From Callipepla californica brunnescens (Eukaryota; Chordata; Aves; Galliformes; Odontophoridae): a stretch of 64,000 nt of DNA. The notes beneath the pieces are model-generated. The model was given only the letters and a program-made list of their open reading frames with translations, had not been told where the DNA came from and made no database searches. The stretch lies in assembly GCA_023055505.1 (NCBI GenBank), contig JALIRH010000119.1:682001-746000 (forward strand). The letters are read 5' to 3'. How positions within the stretch are numbered: the first letter of the stretch is position 1; the number at the start of each line of letters is the position of its first letter. Positions 21,861-34,900 of the stretch are shown piece by piece. The translations under genes and the position numbers were made by a program.

Positions 21861-24707
21861 AGCGTGCCCTACGCAGCGTCCACACGCTTGGTCTTTAAAA
21901 GGTGCATCTGATATCAAAGAATCCAAACCCTGAGCATGGCATCAGTCACAGAGCCAAACCATTCACCTCAAACTATGCTGGCCTCAGGAAGGCTGCAGGC
22001 TGGGAATCTAAACCTCACTTGGGTCATTGCTCCAAATGGGACACAGAAACATCATCACACAGAGCTTCCAGGGATCCAGATGCAGGCTGGAAAAAGGATT
22101 TCAGCTCTACCTTAGGAAACAACCATTTGTAGGCTAAATCTATTCCATGAGCTCTGAAATTACATCCATCTACATAGCCTGGTACTCAAACAGTAAACAT
22201 CTTTGTTTTTAACTACTGCTTGAGGGGTGGGGCGACAAATCTATGGTTATTTACGAAGCTACGGCATCTTGTTTTGTGATGTTAAAAACAAAAGCGTGAG
22301 TATTCTCTTTCTCAAAGGTCTATTTGCCAGTATCTCATCACTGCTGTGGCAATTACAAAATTCTCTGACTTCTAATTTAAACAAGGAAAACAAAATGTCT
22401 TTGTGTTCAGATGCAAGCCTCAGGCCTACAAACTCAATATTAAGCAAGTGATGTCACAAACAACCATTCTTTCCAAAGTGTCTGAAACTCTTACTCACTG
22501 TACTTAGCTGCTGAAAAATACACTTCACAAGATTGGTAGGAGCACTATGTCAGTGCTCACTTCTGTGCATAAGCTAATACACTTGCTATCAGTTTCTCTG
22601 CAAAGAGTTTTGCTGCAGCTTTGCAAAACAGAAGCATATCCCTTATAAATATCTTCCCTTAAGCCAACTTTCAACGACAGGAAAGACAGACACTTTATAT
22701 CTACGGTATCATGCAATACTTCAAAACACGCTTGACAATAAAGCTCATTCTCCACCTTTTCCTGGTTTTAGGGGAGTACACTCGGTTTTCCTCTATTTCA
22801 TAAACGTTGTTTTCCATTTGTGTTTATTAGGGGACAAGTCAGGGCAGCTTTGTCTACTTTCCACCCTTGCCTGTGCGCTGTCCTCACCAACAATGTACTG
22901 ATAAAGTTTGCTGCTACAAAACCTAGAGGAAAGGATCACATATAGCCGTGCTTGCAACAGTGGTAGCTCATGAGTTTATGGAAAGGGGGGAGAGTGAAAA
23001 AAAGAGAGAGGTTGAACTGCACTCAGGAACTGAGCAAGATCTGCAGTTTGCCAGAAGCAGAAGTCACAGTAATAGTGATTTCTCCAAACTAAGTTTAGGG
23101 AAACAGAAGAAACAGCTGCAGACAGATAAACCAGGTCCCCATCTGTTCCAGTAACTGCCTGAGAGCTACGCAGCTACAGCGTGGGCTGCTACACACACGT
23201 GCGCTCCCACCAACACATAAGACACACAGCCTAGACTGACCTGAGCTTTGGGGCAGGCACACCCACGTGCTCCTAGCAGGCAGACAACCGAGGATGTCCT
23301 CACTGCCACCAACATCAAGAGCATCTAAATAGGTACCAACTCTTTCAGCTGATGAGCAGAATTTGGACTGACAAAAGACAGAAATGTGTATCACATGCTA
23401 TGAACAAAGTCCTCTGTGAGAAGCTTCACATCCTTCATACAGCACTGCCTTAAAATACATTTGTTCTTCGTGAGAACGCTCCAGGATATATCTCAGCTCA
23501 CCTACACTATGTGTGAAAAAACTACCACCAGACCACGCTTACAGTAGAGGAAAATAAACTATGTCAAGAATCTTCCCAATAGAAGAAGAACCTAGATGCT
23601 GGCTCTTCTGCCAGCTGATCCACCTAGGAAGAGAAAGATCTGACCACATAATGCAGGAAAAGAACAGAAAAAGAAGTAAACAGCAGCACCTCCTTCGGGC
23701 TGATAACAACTGCAGCAGAGCTGTGCACTTTGCTACCCTTAGCTCTGGGACTTTCTCACCCAACTACCCATATCACACCAGCTGCAGAGACCACTTTATT
23801 CCTCAAATCAGGAAACCACAGCGAATGTGTAACTCCTTGCGTGGACTTCACTTTCAGATTCAAGGAACTAAGTTTACACATTTGAATCCTCTTTTGCATC
23901 TTCGTCCAATTCAGTCAGTGGAGTCTAGAGAATACTTGCCCCCCTCCTCCACCTCATACAGCTTCTCCCAGAGGCTGTGGGAGGTGGGATGCTACACGTG
24001 GTCATTTTTCTAAATTCCGGTTTTCATCACCAACTACAATGGCAGCTCAAACACTAGCACACAAGCAGACACCCACTTTGAGATGGGGTGTCCAGCTACA
24101 TCTCATCCCTTTTGCCAGCTGCAAAAGCCCAAACAACACTCACGGCAGTTGGACTCTTCTGCCGAAAGGACAAGAAAGGAAGGAGTTACTCACTCAAAGC
24201 CTAGTGTGAGATTCCACTGGCACTGGAAAGCAGCAACGCCACACATATACAGGTCTCCCGAAGAGAGCTAGACGGTCACTTTAAATCTTTTTAGACTTCG
24301 AGCACTGCAAAACTTTACACTTTCTTCAGTATTCCTTTTATGATTACTGCAGTCTTGCAGACCCTCCTCACTATACCTGTACTAAAGGAAACATCCACCC
24401 ACAGTTACAGTCTGTTACACCTTGATGAAGGCCTCACCTCTTCCCTTAACTCTAGGTAAGCTGGAGAGAGTTACAAATATGGCATCTTAACATATACATT
24501 GGTAGGACTGAATATTTTATTGAAGCAGTGCACATGATCTAGCAGTCAGACTTCCCTAAGAAACTCTCAGGGTGAAAGAATATGCTGCTAAGGAAGAATT
24601 TCTCTGTTAAGGAAACAGCTTTTCATTGAAGGAGAGATTTCAGCCCCAAAAAATCAACAGCAAAAACCCTGTAACCTAATGAGGTCAGCGCTTTACTCAC
24701 CACTTAC

Positions 24708-24781
24708 TTTTCCTGTTTGCCTGAAGCAGAGATGGGTGTTTTCCCATTAGTTGCAATCAGACAGGTTTTCGCGTTCTGGTT
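24708..24781 (-). other. Candidate exon, minus strand (unknown gene)
   Basis: 74 bp between a weak acceptor (cttgcaacaag) and a consensus donor (gtaagt) on the minus strand. It is open and reads NQNAKTCLIATNGKTPISAS followed by GKQE. Its phase joins cleanly to the candidate exon at 24909-24982. Gene not recognised. Confidence 0.35.
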
Positions 24782-24908
24782 CTTGTTGCAAGAAAAAACA
24801 AAACAACAACAACAAAAAAAAACTAATGTGCAAGGACTCCAGTAAGTACAGGCAAACACTTAGTAACACTCCCAGGAATATTTTCACAAAGCTCCGAGAC
24901 AGACTCAC

Positions 24909-24982
24909 CTTCCAGGTATAAATAATTTTTCCATTTCTGTCAACATTTACAATGTAAAGCGCTGGTGAATTCTCCAAAGTAT
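24909..24982 (-). other. Candidate exon, minus strand (unknown gene)
   Basis: 74 bp between acceptor ttataatttcag and donor gtgagtc on the minus strand. It is open and encodes TLENSPALYIVNVDRNGKII then YTWK, a beta-strand-rich peptide. It ends in phase 0, matching the start of the exon candidate at 24708-24781. It could be part of a real multi-exon gene or of a pseudogene copy. Confidence 0.4.
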
Positions 24983-26143
24983 CTGAAATTATAACGAAAG
25001 GCACAAGATTTCCACTTCAGTTAGTTCCTCATACACAGACACGTTTTAAGCAAGGACACTACATACATTTTTACATATGTGCATTTGTACATGCCAAAAA
25101 TCACTATCTTTTGAAAAAACAGATCAAATATTTCTTATGCTGTGATTTAACTCCCATCAACTCCAAAACAAAGGGGTCCTCAGAACACTACATGGAGATA
25201 AACGGAGCACGAGGAAAAGTGTCAGCTGCCCCCGCTCCCTATGGAATGCCTGGAAATAAACTGTCTTCAGAGATCAGCTCTACAACAAAAACAAGAGCCA
25301 TGACACCAAACTACGTACACATGCAATACATGTAAATGTAGAGGTACCAGGGTATGAAGCAATGAAGGACAAGAGAAACACTCGGGGAGGAAAAAAATTA
25401 AAATATCGTACCACAGATGACAGAAGTGCATCTTTTCCCAATTCTGCTTTGTTTTCCAATCACTACCATCACCAAAAGTATGTTTCGCTTGGATGGAACT
25501 TATACTGAAAGAAAGTTCTATTGAATGAAAGTTTCACAAGCCTGATAACTACGAACCTTGCCAGTACAGATTGTGGTGGGAAGAAAAAAAAAAAAACTGT
25601 TCAGAAACATTATCAGAGATGAGTAATTTTGATGTGGGAGGACAGAGAAAATCCTCAGCCTATACTTAACAATACATCACTTCCTACTGGCTTGGTGTTT
25701 GATATGAATCACATGTCGCTGAACACTGTCTGTGGGAATTTGTAAGCAAAGCAGTGGCAACTATCCCTGCCTTGGGAAAGTCCTGCAGTAAAGCTCTGCA
25801 TGTAGAATTAGAACTTCTTTCTCATCTCACAGCTTCGCCAGTAGATGGAGAACTGCAAACAAAGCCAACCCAACCTGCCTGCCCAGAAAACAGTGCTTAT
25901 CGACACACTCAAGAGAATGTGTTTTGATTTCCTGAAAGCCATTCTATGAAAATCAGACAAAAATGAGTGGTATTAAGAGAGCTAGGCTGGTTCTCTTCAC
26001 CTACCACTCCCCTCTCCTGTCTGCAGCTACTCCCCGCTCTCACGCCATTAAGGAACTCTCACACACTATCAAAGGGCTTTCAAGTCTTCAGGAAATAAAA
26101 CGGTAAATACAGAGAACTGTAATATCTGAAAAAAAGCACCAGG

Positions 26144-26868
26144 TGTCACGCTCCAATATAAAGGAGGGTGACGAGGTTCTCTGATTATGTGTATACTCGA
26201 TAGCGAGATTAAGACACAACGGGTCAAATGTTAGCCCAACCAGTTTATTACAATTATTAGTTGCTTAGGGATATGGGGAAGGGGAGGTTAGCGATAGAAA
26301 AGGGATAGAAAGCAAGGAGTCTTGATAGAAAGCAAGAGAGATATAATCACCACCGTGGGTCCAACGATGTTCGTAGTCTCAGGAACTCGTCTGGTCACCG
26401 CAGGGGATGGGAGATGGCAGCAAGCAGGCCTCAGGGTCCGTCTTCGGGAGTTCTCCTTAAAGATTTTCTCTTTGGGAGTTCTTTCTCCAGGAATTCTTCT
26501 CTTCTCTCTTCTCCTCTCAAAAATCCTTGGTTCAGTGAAGGCCTTTTATCCCCATTTCTCAGGTGTTTTTTTCTCTTTGTTTGTGTGACATGTCTGGCCC
26601 AACAGATAAGCCAGCAGAGGATGTTCCCTTCCTTGCCATGCAGGAGCATTGTCTTTTTGTGGTGGTCAGCTTCTCCAAGCCGTACCCCCCGGAAAAGACT
26701 ATTTGCCCCTATTTCTGCTTATCTTTACAACCATAAGCAGAGACAATGAGGCACCATAACACCCATCTGGATAACCAGCAGTTATCAGTCAGAGTCTTGT
26801 CACCAGAAAAGGCCTTATGAAGCAAGCTTTGAGACAAAAGAAGGGAAAAACAGTTTCTGTCTTTCACA
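26144..26868 (-). mobile_element. Solo LTR, 725 bp, with 5-bp target duplication
   Basis: On + the segment starts TGTCACGC and ends TTTCACA, and is flanked on both sides by CCAGG (26139-26143 and 26869-26873). Read on the minus strand it runs TGTGAAAG to GCGTGACA. It has a TATA-like ATAAAAGG (about 26546) and a poly(A) signal AATAAA (about 26247-26252) roughly 100 bp before the 3' end, as expected for an LTR. No internal retroviral sequence accompanies it, so it is a solo LTR left by recombination. Its 3' terminus (GTGACA) and 5-bp duplication resemble the ERVL provirus at 13133, but the body is different. Confidence 0.8.
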
Positions 26869-27093
26869 CCAGGACACCTAAAAATGACTCGCTTTCTGCA
26901 TATAGGTATTTCTCTGATGTTTAAAGTAACCTTTAAAGATTCCAACCTCCCATGTATACATTCCTAATACATCATCATCATATTCAGGGGAAAGAAAGAG
27001 TATACACAAACAGAAGTTAACACGCAATGCAGAAAGTTAGTACTGGGTCAGACCCACCTTCCAATCCAAATTCCAGTTCTGTATTATCAGGTA

Positions 27094-27400
27094 CAGAAAC
27101 ACAGAATCACCAGGGTTGGGAAAGACCTACAAGATCACCCAGTCCAACTGCCCACCTATCACCAATAGTTCTCACTAAACCACGTTCTTCAACTCCATGT
27201 CTGAATGCTCCCTGAGTTCCTGCAGGGTCAGTGACTCCACCACCCACCAGGGCAGCCCATTTCAGCGCCTGACCACTCTTTTGGAGAAGTATTTCCTAAC
27301 ATCCAATCTGAATCTCCCCTGGCTACATTCACTGAAGAAAAACCCTGTCCCTTTCCCAAGCACAGGGGAGCACCTTCCTGCTAGCTCCACAGGGAACAGA
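27094..27400 (-). mobile_element. CR1 LINE 3' fragment
   Basis: It starts agaatcaccagggttgggaa then agacctacaagatcacccag, and continues through the decayed ORF2 C-terminal region (gactccaccacccaccagggc, cagcgcctgaccactctttt). Inverse orientation. Confidence 0.85.
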
Positions 27401-27576
27401 GACTGATTACATAGGTTTTCAGAATTTTAGCTCAGCACCCTTCAGTGAAAACCCTACACCTCACAGCTCCTCGGTGAACTTTCTGGTAGACACGAAATAA
27501 ATGTTAACAGATTTTGTAGCTGGCAACATGGGTAGTGACTTGGTTTATGAAACCAAAGGAGCTGATACGTTCTGAC

Positions 27577-29047
27577 TTATAGATTCATAGATTCATAGAT
27601 TCATTAGGTTGGAAAGGACCTACAAGATCATCTAGTCCAACCATCCTCATACCACCATCCCTACCCACCAAGCTACTAAATCAAATCCCTCAGCACCTCA
27701 TCTAAACGCTTCTTGAACAGCGCTAGGGACGGTACCTCAACCACCTCCCTAGGCAGGCCATTCCAGTGCCGGACCACTCTCTCAGAGAAAAAATTTTTCC
27801 TCAAGTCTAATCTAAATCTTCCCCAGCACAACTTGTGGCCATTCCCTCTCGTCCTGTCATTAGTTACCTGGGAGAAGAGGCCGACCCCCTCCTCACCACA
27901 GCCTCCCTTCAGGAAGTGGCAGAGTGCGATGAGGTCTCCTCTGAGCCTCCTTTTCTCCAGACTAAACAATCCCAGCTCCCTCAGCCACTCCTTGTAAGAC
28001 TTGTGCTCCAGACCCCTCACCAGTTTTGTTGCCCTTCTCTGAACACGCTCCAGGGTTTTGATGTCCTTCCTATAGTGAGGGGCCCAAAACTGAACACAGT
28101 ACTCGAGGTGCGGCCGCACCAGAGCTGAGTACAGGGTGATGATCACCTCCCTGCTCCTGCTGGCCACACTATTCCTAATACAGGCCAGGATGCCATTGGC
28201 CTTCTTGGCCACCTGGGCACACTGCTGGCTCATACTGAGCCGAGCATCAACCAACACCCCCAGGTCCTTTTCCTCTGTACACTCCTCAAGCCATTCTGCC
28301 CCAAGCCTATAGCATTGCATGGGGTTATTGTGGCCAAAGTGCAGGACCCGGCACTTGGCCTTATTGAACCTCATCCCATTGACCTCAGCCCAGCTGTTCA
28401 GCCTATCCAGATCCTGCTGAAGGGCCTCCCTACCCTCAGGCAGATCGACACATCCTCCCAACTTGGTGTCATCCACAAACTTACTGAGGGTACACTCAAT
28501 CCCCTCATCCAGGTCATCAATAAATGTGGATAATGGCAAAAGTGCTAGCCAGATTGAGCTGCTGGCTATGCAGGAATTTGACCATTAGCCTTGGATGCAG
28601 GCTGTGTAAAGAAATAGGATATAGGAATAGGAAGCGATCGGGAACTGTTTTGTTCAGACTATTAAGAGTGCTTTGAGTTGTTAAGGTGTTTTGTCTTGAG
28701 GAATGTGGCCTTCTCCCAATCAGATCTTAGCGCGCGCAGCCTTTCTGTGTATATAAGTTTTGAGTTGTTGCTTAATAAACTGAACATTAGCTTGCATCAA
28801 GCTGGGTTCCCGTCCCTTCATTGCAGCAAATAAAGATATTAAACAGTATGGGCCCCAATACCGACCCCTGGGGGACACCACTCGTGACAGGACGCCAGCT
28901 GGACTTGACTCCATTAACCACTACCCGCTGGGCACAGCCCTCTAGTCAATTCTCAACCCAGAGAAGAGTGAACCTGTCCACACCACGGGCTGCCAGTTTC
29001 CCCAGGAGAATACTGTGGGAGACCGTGTCAAAGGCTTTGATGTCTCA
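27577..29047 (-). mobile_element. CR1 LINE (ORF2 C-terminal half plus 3' end), split by a solo LTR
   Basis: The 3' end at 27577 carries (ATTCATAG)n octamers. On the minus strand a 287-codon frame (28539-27676) encodes the back half of CR1 reverse transcriptase. Its catalytic motif reads FVDD, where CR1 normally has FADD. This is followed by the conserved [21 protein letters not shown] and [11 protein letters not shown] motifs and the C-terminus [13 protein letters not shown]. The rest of the RT ([14 protein letters not shown] region) lies at 28835-29047, on the other side of a 304-bp insertion. The element is 5'-truncated at about 29047. The coding part is remarkably well kept compared with other CR1 pieces here. 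Confidence 0.93.
28525..28828 (+). mobile_element. Solo LTR, 304 bp, inserted in CR1
   Basis: The insert starts TGTGGATAATGG and ends CATTGCAGCA. Both flanks carry AATAAA (28519-28524 and 28829-28834), a 6-bp target duplication, and removing the insert rejoins the CR1 coding sequence. It includes a TATA-like tgtatataag (about 28748) and a poly(A) signal AATAAA (about 28774), so it reads on the + strand. The 6-bp duplication and short length fit an alpha/beta-retrovirus-related (ERVK-like) LTR, not ERVL; family inferred. Confidence 0.85.
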
Positions 29048-29299
29048 CAGATGCACTTTCTTTGATCTCCGTAGCTCTGGTCTGTTTCCGATGTCAGCAG
29101 AGCTCTGTCTTAAAACCCGCAGTCAGGCACTTCTGACTGCGCAGGGGAAACGCAATGCCTTTTCTTCTCTACAGCGCCATGGAAAAGGTCGTGAACGCTT
29201 CGTGATTTCTACTGAACGCCAACATGAGAACGTCAATCCAACGGTGCTGTGACGACCTCCTGACGGCTGACGTGAAACGAGCAGCTCTCGTGAGAAGCA

Positions 29300-29620
29300 G
29301 ACGCCCTTCTCAGCGCTGCCCCGTCCCGCAGCTCCGCGCTCTTCATTTGTGGGGCGGAGATGTGGGGCGGAGATTGGCGGGACAGAGAGTCGTGGGGCGG
29401 AGACGCGCGGCCGCCCGACTTCCGGCGGAAGTGAGTGAGGCGGCGCTGAGCGGAAGTGCTGACTGTCCGGCAGCCCCACTTCCGCCGGATGTGGCTGCTG
29501 TTCCGCGTTCCCGGGCTCCGTTCCGCGTTCCCGGGCTCCGTTCCGCGTTCCCGAGGCCGCGCGGCTGTTTTCGGCGGAGCGGGCGGGGCGTGTGGGGCTG
29601 TGAGCGGTACAGTGAGGGAC
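29300..29620. promoter_or_regulatory. CpG island with GGGGCGGAGA repeats and paired ETS sites
   Basis: The island contains three GGGGCGGAGA elements (29351-29403), a near-perfect ETS palindrome ACTTCCGGCGGAAGT (29418-29432), further ETS sites at 29451 and 29478-29490, and three tandem copies of a 20-bp gttccgcgttcccgggctcc unit (about 29500-29560). It is probably a promoter. It lies about 0.8 kb upstream of a broken zinc-finger exon on the + strand, which could have been its gene. Confidence 0.55.
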
Positions 29621-30055
29621 AGCGGGACCCACAGGGACCCATTGGGACCCATAGAGACCCATAGAGAGACATTGGGACCCACAGAGACCCATAGAGACTC
29701 ATAGGACACACTGGGGCCCATAGAGACCCATAGGGACCCATAGGGATCTATTGGGACCCATAGAGAGAGAGACATTGGGACCCATAGGGGCCCACAGGGA
29801 CCCATAGAGACCCATAGAGAGACACTGAGACCCATAGAGAGCCATAGGGACCCGCAGAGTCCCTTAGAGACGTAAAGAGACCCCTAGAGAGAGATTGAGA
29901 CCCATAGGGAGATATCGGGATAAGTTGGGATCCATAGAGACCCATGTGGTCCCACTGTGATACGTTGGGACCCATAGAGACCCATAGGAACTCCATAAAA
30001 ACCCATAGAGACGCATAGAGAGACCCTGGGACCCACAGAGGGCGGAGTGAACGGC
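29620..30055 (+). repeat. GGGACCCATAGA minisatellite (forward array)
   Basis: About 35 degenerate copies of the unit gggacccatagagacccatag. It is the same family as 1-240 and as the inverted array at 30255-30380. Confidence 0.9.
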
Positions 30056-30072
30056 GCGGGTTCTCTGTTCCT

Positions 30073-30212
30073 TCCTACGGGTAGACCTGGCCGACATTTT
30101 CAATGCGATTTCCTATAGGTAGACCTGGCCGATAATCTTCAATACGATTTCCTATGGGTAGAACTGGCCGACAATCTTCAATGCGATTTCCTATGGGTAG
30201 AGCTGGCCGACA
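30073..30212 (+). repeat. 39-bp tandem repeat
   Basis: Three and a half copies of ggtagacctggccgacaatc followed by ttcaatgcgatttcctatg, period 38-39 bp, few differences between copies. It sits exactly between the forward and inverted minisatellite arrays. Confidence 0.9.
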
Positions 30213-30790
<578 letters not shown>

Positions 30791-30799
30791 ATTTGAATG

Positions 30800-31930
30800 T
30801 CCTGTGTGTATGCAAGTTGGAGCATAGTCTTCAAATCTTGTCCAGCAGACAAGAATATTACATGAAGGTAGCTAAAATTGACATCTTTAAATGGACATCT
30901 GCAAAACTTAATTCTGAACAATTTAGGATGTTGAAATGTTCCACAAAATTTGTTAGAGTGGCTTAAACTTGCTGCAAATTCCACTGCTGTAACTCACAGT
31001 GTAACAGATCATAGTGTGGGGAAAAAAGCCTTCTAAAAGTAGCTGTACAGTTGTGATCTGGTTATTCCTACTCTGGATGTAGCTGATCTTCTGAAATTGC
31101 TGTGTGGGTTCATTGCAGTCTTCTAGTCTAGTGGAAGAAGCTGGATAAGTTATGTAAAGTGAAATTGCTGACAACAATGGATGTGTGTGGGAATAATGTG
31201 AAGGTGGTTTTGAATCCCTGTGTCAGGGAGGGATCTCAGCTAGAGATGTCGAATCAGACCTCTGCCTGAAATGCTGTGAATTGCTGAGTGTCTTAGCTAT
31301 GAAAACAAAATCTACTTTATAAATTGCTCCGTTCTGTTTGGTTCACTGGTAGGCTCAGAGCTTTTCAGTCTGCATGGTGGCTGTTTAGTTGGTGACGGTG
31401 ACAATGTTCTCGTAGGTGTCTTGCATTGGATGCAGATAAGCAGTATGGTTTTTGAAGGTTTTCTTCCAGATTCCCAGAGGATTTGGAAAGCAGAGCAGCA
31501 GTAAGTATTGAGAACAGCAGTCCTTCAAACAAGCATTTAAGGGTTGTTTCTTTTTCTCTTGAGGATCTAAAAGAAAACGTCTAGTAGAAGCTCAGAGGGT
31601 GGGTGGAATTCTGATAATACAGAAAGGGATGAATTTGGCAATTGCATTTTGTTTTTTTTTTAGATATCTTTACACTAGTCTACTTCAGAATTGATGCTCA
31701 CGTTCAAAATAACATCAGCTGACACGGTGCTGTGCTTTGTTTAGTTGCTCCATTGCTCATAACTTTGACTAGTAAGTAAACATCCCTGCAGTGTTGCTGT
31801 ACCTCGTTAGTGAATTGTACTCTCATTCAGCATTTTATCGGTCTTTGGATCACAAAACTTAAAGTGATGTGCTTTGAATCTACTTCTGTGTTCAAAGTAA
31901 TTAGTAAAGAGATGCTTGAAACACTTTTTC
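30800..31930. other. Intergenic or intronic DNA before the XPO1 relic
   Basis: No exon recognised. It may include the former intron upstream of the first XPO1 exon at 31934. Confidence 0.45.
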
Positions 31931-31933
31931 CAG

Positions 31934-34900
31934 GCTCTTCATTGTATGTGATTGGTATCGGAAGTAGAAGAAACTGAAGTTTTCAAGCTTTGTCTTGAAC
32001 ATTGGAATCATTTAGCTGCTGAGCTCTGCAGGGAAAGTCCATTCTCACCATCTACTTCTCCTCTGCTTTCTGGAAGTCAGCACTTTGATGTTCCTCCAAG
32101 GAGACAGCTTTATTTGCCCGTATTATCCAAGGTAATCCACGCTTAAGTACAAATACTGTGCAAGTTTGGACACTGTTCCTAAATTCAGAGGCTTCTCTGT
32201 GTAAAGGCTGACTTCAGAAAAGTTCCCTTCCTTTGGTAATTGTTGGTTGATTCAGCGCACTATTAATAGTCCTGCAGATAAACATAAAATAAAAGAATAC
32301 ACATCTGTATGGTGTATTTAAACATACTAAACCTATTTTCTTCCATGTGAGCAGCTCCATGTGAGCAGGTGTTTGAGGAAAAAACGTGCTTGAACTGCTC
32401 AGTGTTCTTCAGTGAGCTGCCCTGTCTAGCAAACAAACTGTTGAGAATAATTGAATGGGGAATGTCACATTCTGAATTTTAGGCTGATGAATTCCTCAGT
32501 CACAAAAAAGGCCTGAATCCATACAGCTTTTTCACGGTGAACATTTTGGAGAGAAAATCTGGCTTATGCTGAAATATTTTGCTTTAGGAATGCCACAGAT
32601 ACAGGAAGGAAGCACTAATGAAGTAAAAGTAACCTTAACGAAGCAAAGTAACGTGCTTTGCTTTTAACCAACTAGCACCTTCTCTTCTGCCACTTAAGGT
32701 TTAGTAAGTGTGTGTGGAAAGAGCATGGGAAGAAGATGTTGCCTACAGAAGTGAAATGTGTCACTGTTATGTCAAAGGCAGAGAGGATTTAGTTTCCCCT
32801 GCTTGCTGTGTAACACCTGTATGTTTATCAGAATACTAAATTGCAACTTGGATACATGGAGCTGAAGTAATGGGGAGACAGTTTTAATCTGCATAATATG
32901 AAGGAGAGATCTTCCTTCTTTGTCATTTGGGTATAAAAATGAAACATTCTAAATTGTATGGGACGAGTTGAAGGGAATCTGTTGACACGTGTTCACCCAG
33001 ATTCAGTGAAGCTTTGCAACTTTTCAGGCGAAGTGGAAACAAAGCAGCCCTTGGTTAGAAGGATGAGGACTGTAGAAAGGGAAACCTTAAAACTGACTTC
33101 TGGCTGGGTGAGCAGGTTTAGCGATCCTCAGATGGATGGTAAGTAAATGTTTCATACAAATAGCTCGTACGACACATTCAGGAGGAACTCTGCTCTTGTG
33201 CTGCAGTGCAGTTAACACTGTTCTGTTCACAGGAACTGGATTCAGACCTCTGCAGTATCTGCAGGAAGGATGAAAAGCTGTGATCATACAGGGGTAGGCC
33301 TGAGCTGTGTTTGGTGTGCTTCGGGTAGTGTCAGCTGAGAGCAGTCCTAAGGGGAAGCAGGAAGGTGTAAGAGAGCCCTCAGGTGACCACTGCTGGATGA
33401 ACACAGTGTGTGGGAAGCATGTGGACGTGTTTCTTTCAGAACTGCTGTGTCATCGTGTGAGGCTTTGTTGGGTAACTGCACTGCTCTAACCATGTCTTGC
33501 TCTTGATTTAGGTTGCTGCAGACTTTGTTCCTCCCTTGTTGGGTGCAGTTCTCGTTGACTACCAGAGAAATGTTCCAGCTGCTAGAGAGCCTGCAGTACT
33601 CAGTGCTGTGGCTGTCACTGTAAACAAGCTGGGTGGGCACATCGCTGCTGAAATACCTCAGGCATTTGATGCTGTTTTTGATCAGTAAGGTATTTATATG
33701 TAAATTTTGGGTAATGGAAAAAGAAAAAAAAAGGGATTTTATATGAAGAGTACTAGTTATTTGATATTGCAAGAAAGGGGGCAGGGCGTGTTATGCTATG
33801 TAGTTTACATAGCGTTATTCTGTTCTGTGGAAATTAAGGTGAGGTTCATGAGCTCTGGCTGTCTAGGTGAATGTCCTAATCTCACTGACTTAATTTCTTG
33901 ATGCAGTTCTGAAATGAAATTAGGAGTTGTTTTTCTGTTCCTGGACCTTGGAATGTCATGGTCCTGGAAGCCGAAGTATACTTTAAGTACGTTCATATGT
34001 ACTTCGAGTGTAAGTATTGATTAGTTCTTTAAATATTTATTTGCTGCTTTCCGTTGCTGATAGAGTTTCTGTGTTACGGTTTACAGCAGGCACTTGCACA
34101 ATAGATCAGTGCTGTTTTGCAGCAGTGTGAATCAGAAAGTGTATCCCTGTGGTGGCTGGGTGCTTAATTGCTGAGGCCGTCTGTCCTGTGCCTGTGGAGC
34201 AAGTGGTAATTAATGTTGGGCACTGACAAAATGTGGCTTTGGTGGTGAAAGTATGGGGAAAAATGTTGCTGGGAATGTGGGAACTGCATCCTTTGTTTTG
34301 TTTTCAAGTTTCATTAAACCTGAGATCTGAATGCTATTCCACCTTGGATATTGACTCACTCTTAGCAGGTGATGTTCTGGTAAATCTTTGAGCTGTTCAG
34401 GTATCTTGGCTGACTGACTGGTGTGTTGTTCTGACTGGTGTGTTGTTTCCTCCCCCCTTCTTTCCCTCTGCCCCCCTCCCTGCTCTCAGAGCTTTGAAGA
34501 ATATCCTGAACATAGAACAACCTTTTTCTTGCTGCTCCAGGCTGTAAATTCTCATTGCTTCCCAGCTTTTCTGGCATTCCAACTGCACAGTTCAGACTTG
34601 TTTTGGATTCTGTTATTTGGGCTTTCAAACATACAATGAGAAATGTTGCAGATAGAGGTGAAAGGAAGTTTTAAGTGCTGAGTATGTAGACTGTTGCTTT
34701 CCTGCATCTTTAGTCACACACAGTGTTCAGTCACCCCTGTTGTACATTGTATTTGCTGCAGACGAGCAGTATTTTCCTGTCTCGATTTCAAGCTGACAGC
34801 CAGATATCCATCAGTGCCCTGAAATAGTTGGATGCTGTTTCGCTCACTGGAGAGGGCACTGTTACAGTTCCTGCACGCTTTCTCTTCAGGGTGAAGGTTT

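Larger units (their letters stand above)
20946..26138. other. Mostly non-coding DNA with a few minus-strand exon-like pieces
   Basis: Apart from the three exon candidates listed separately and a small CR1 remnant, I see no gene or repeat. A minus-strand ORF at 21043-21342 (99 codons, Cys-rich: CPVLPFMRNGS, then VPCRCPRNCMKW) could be a terminal exon downstream of those candidates, but I do not recognise it. Confidence 0.4.

Noticed and set aside
25640..27000. Possible full provirus around the 725-bp LTR
   Set aside because: No gag, pol or second LTR is found on either side; structure fits a solo LTR only.
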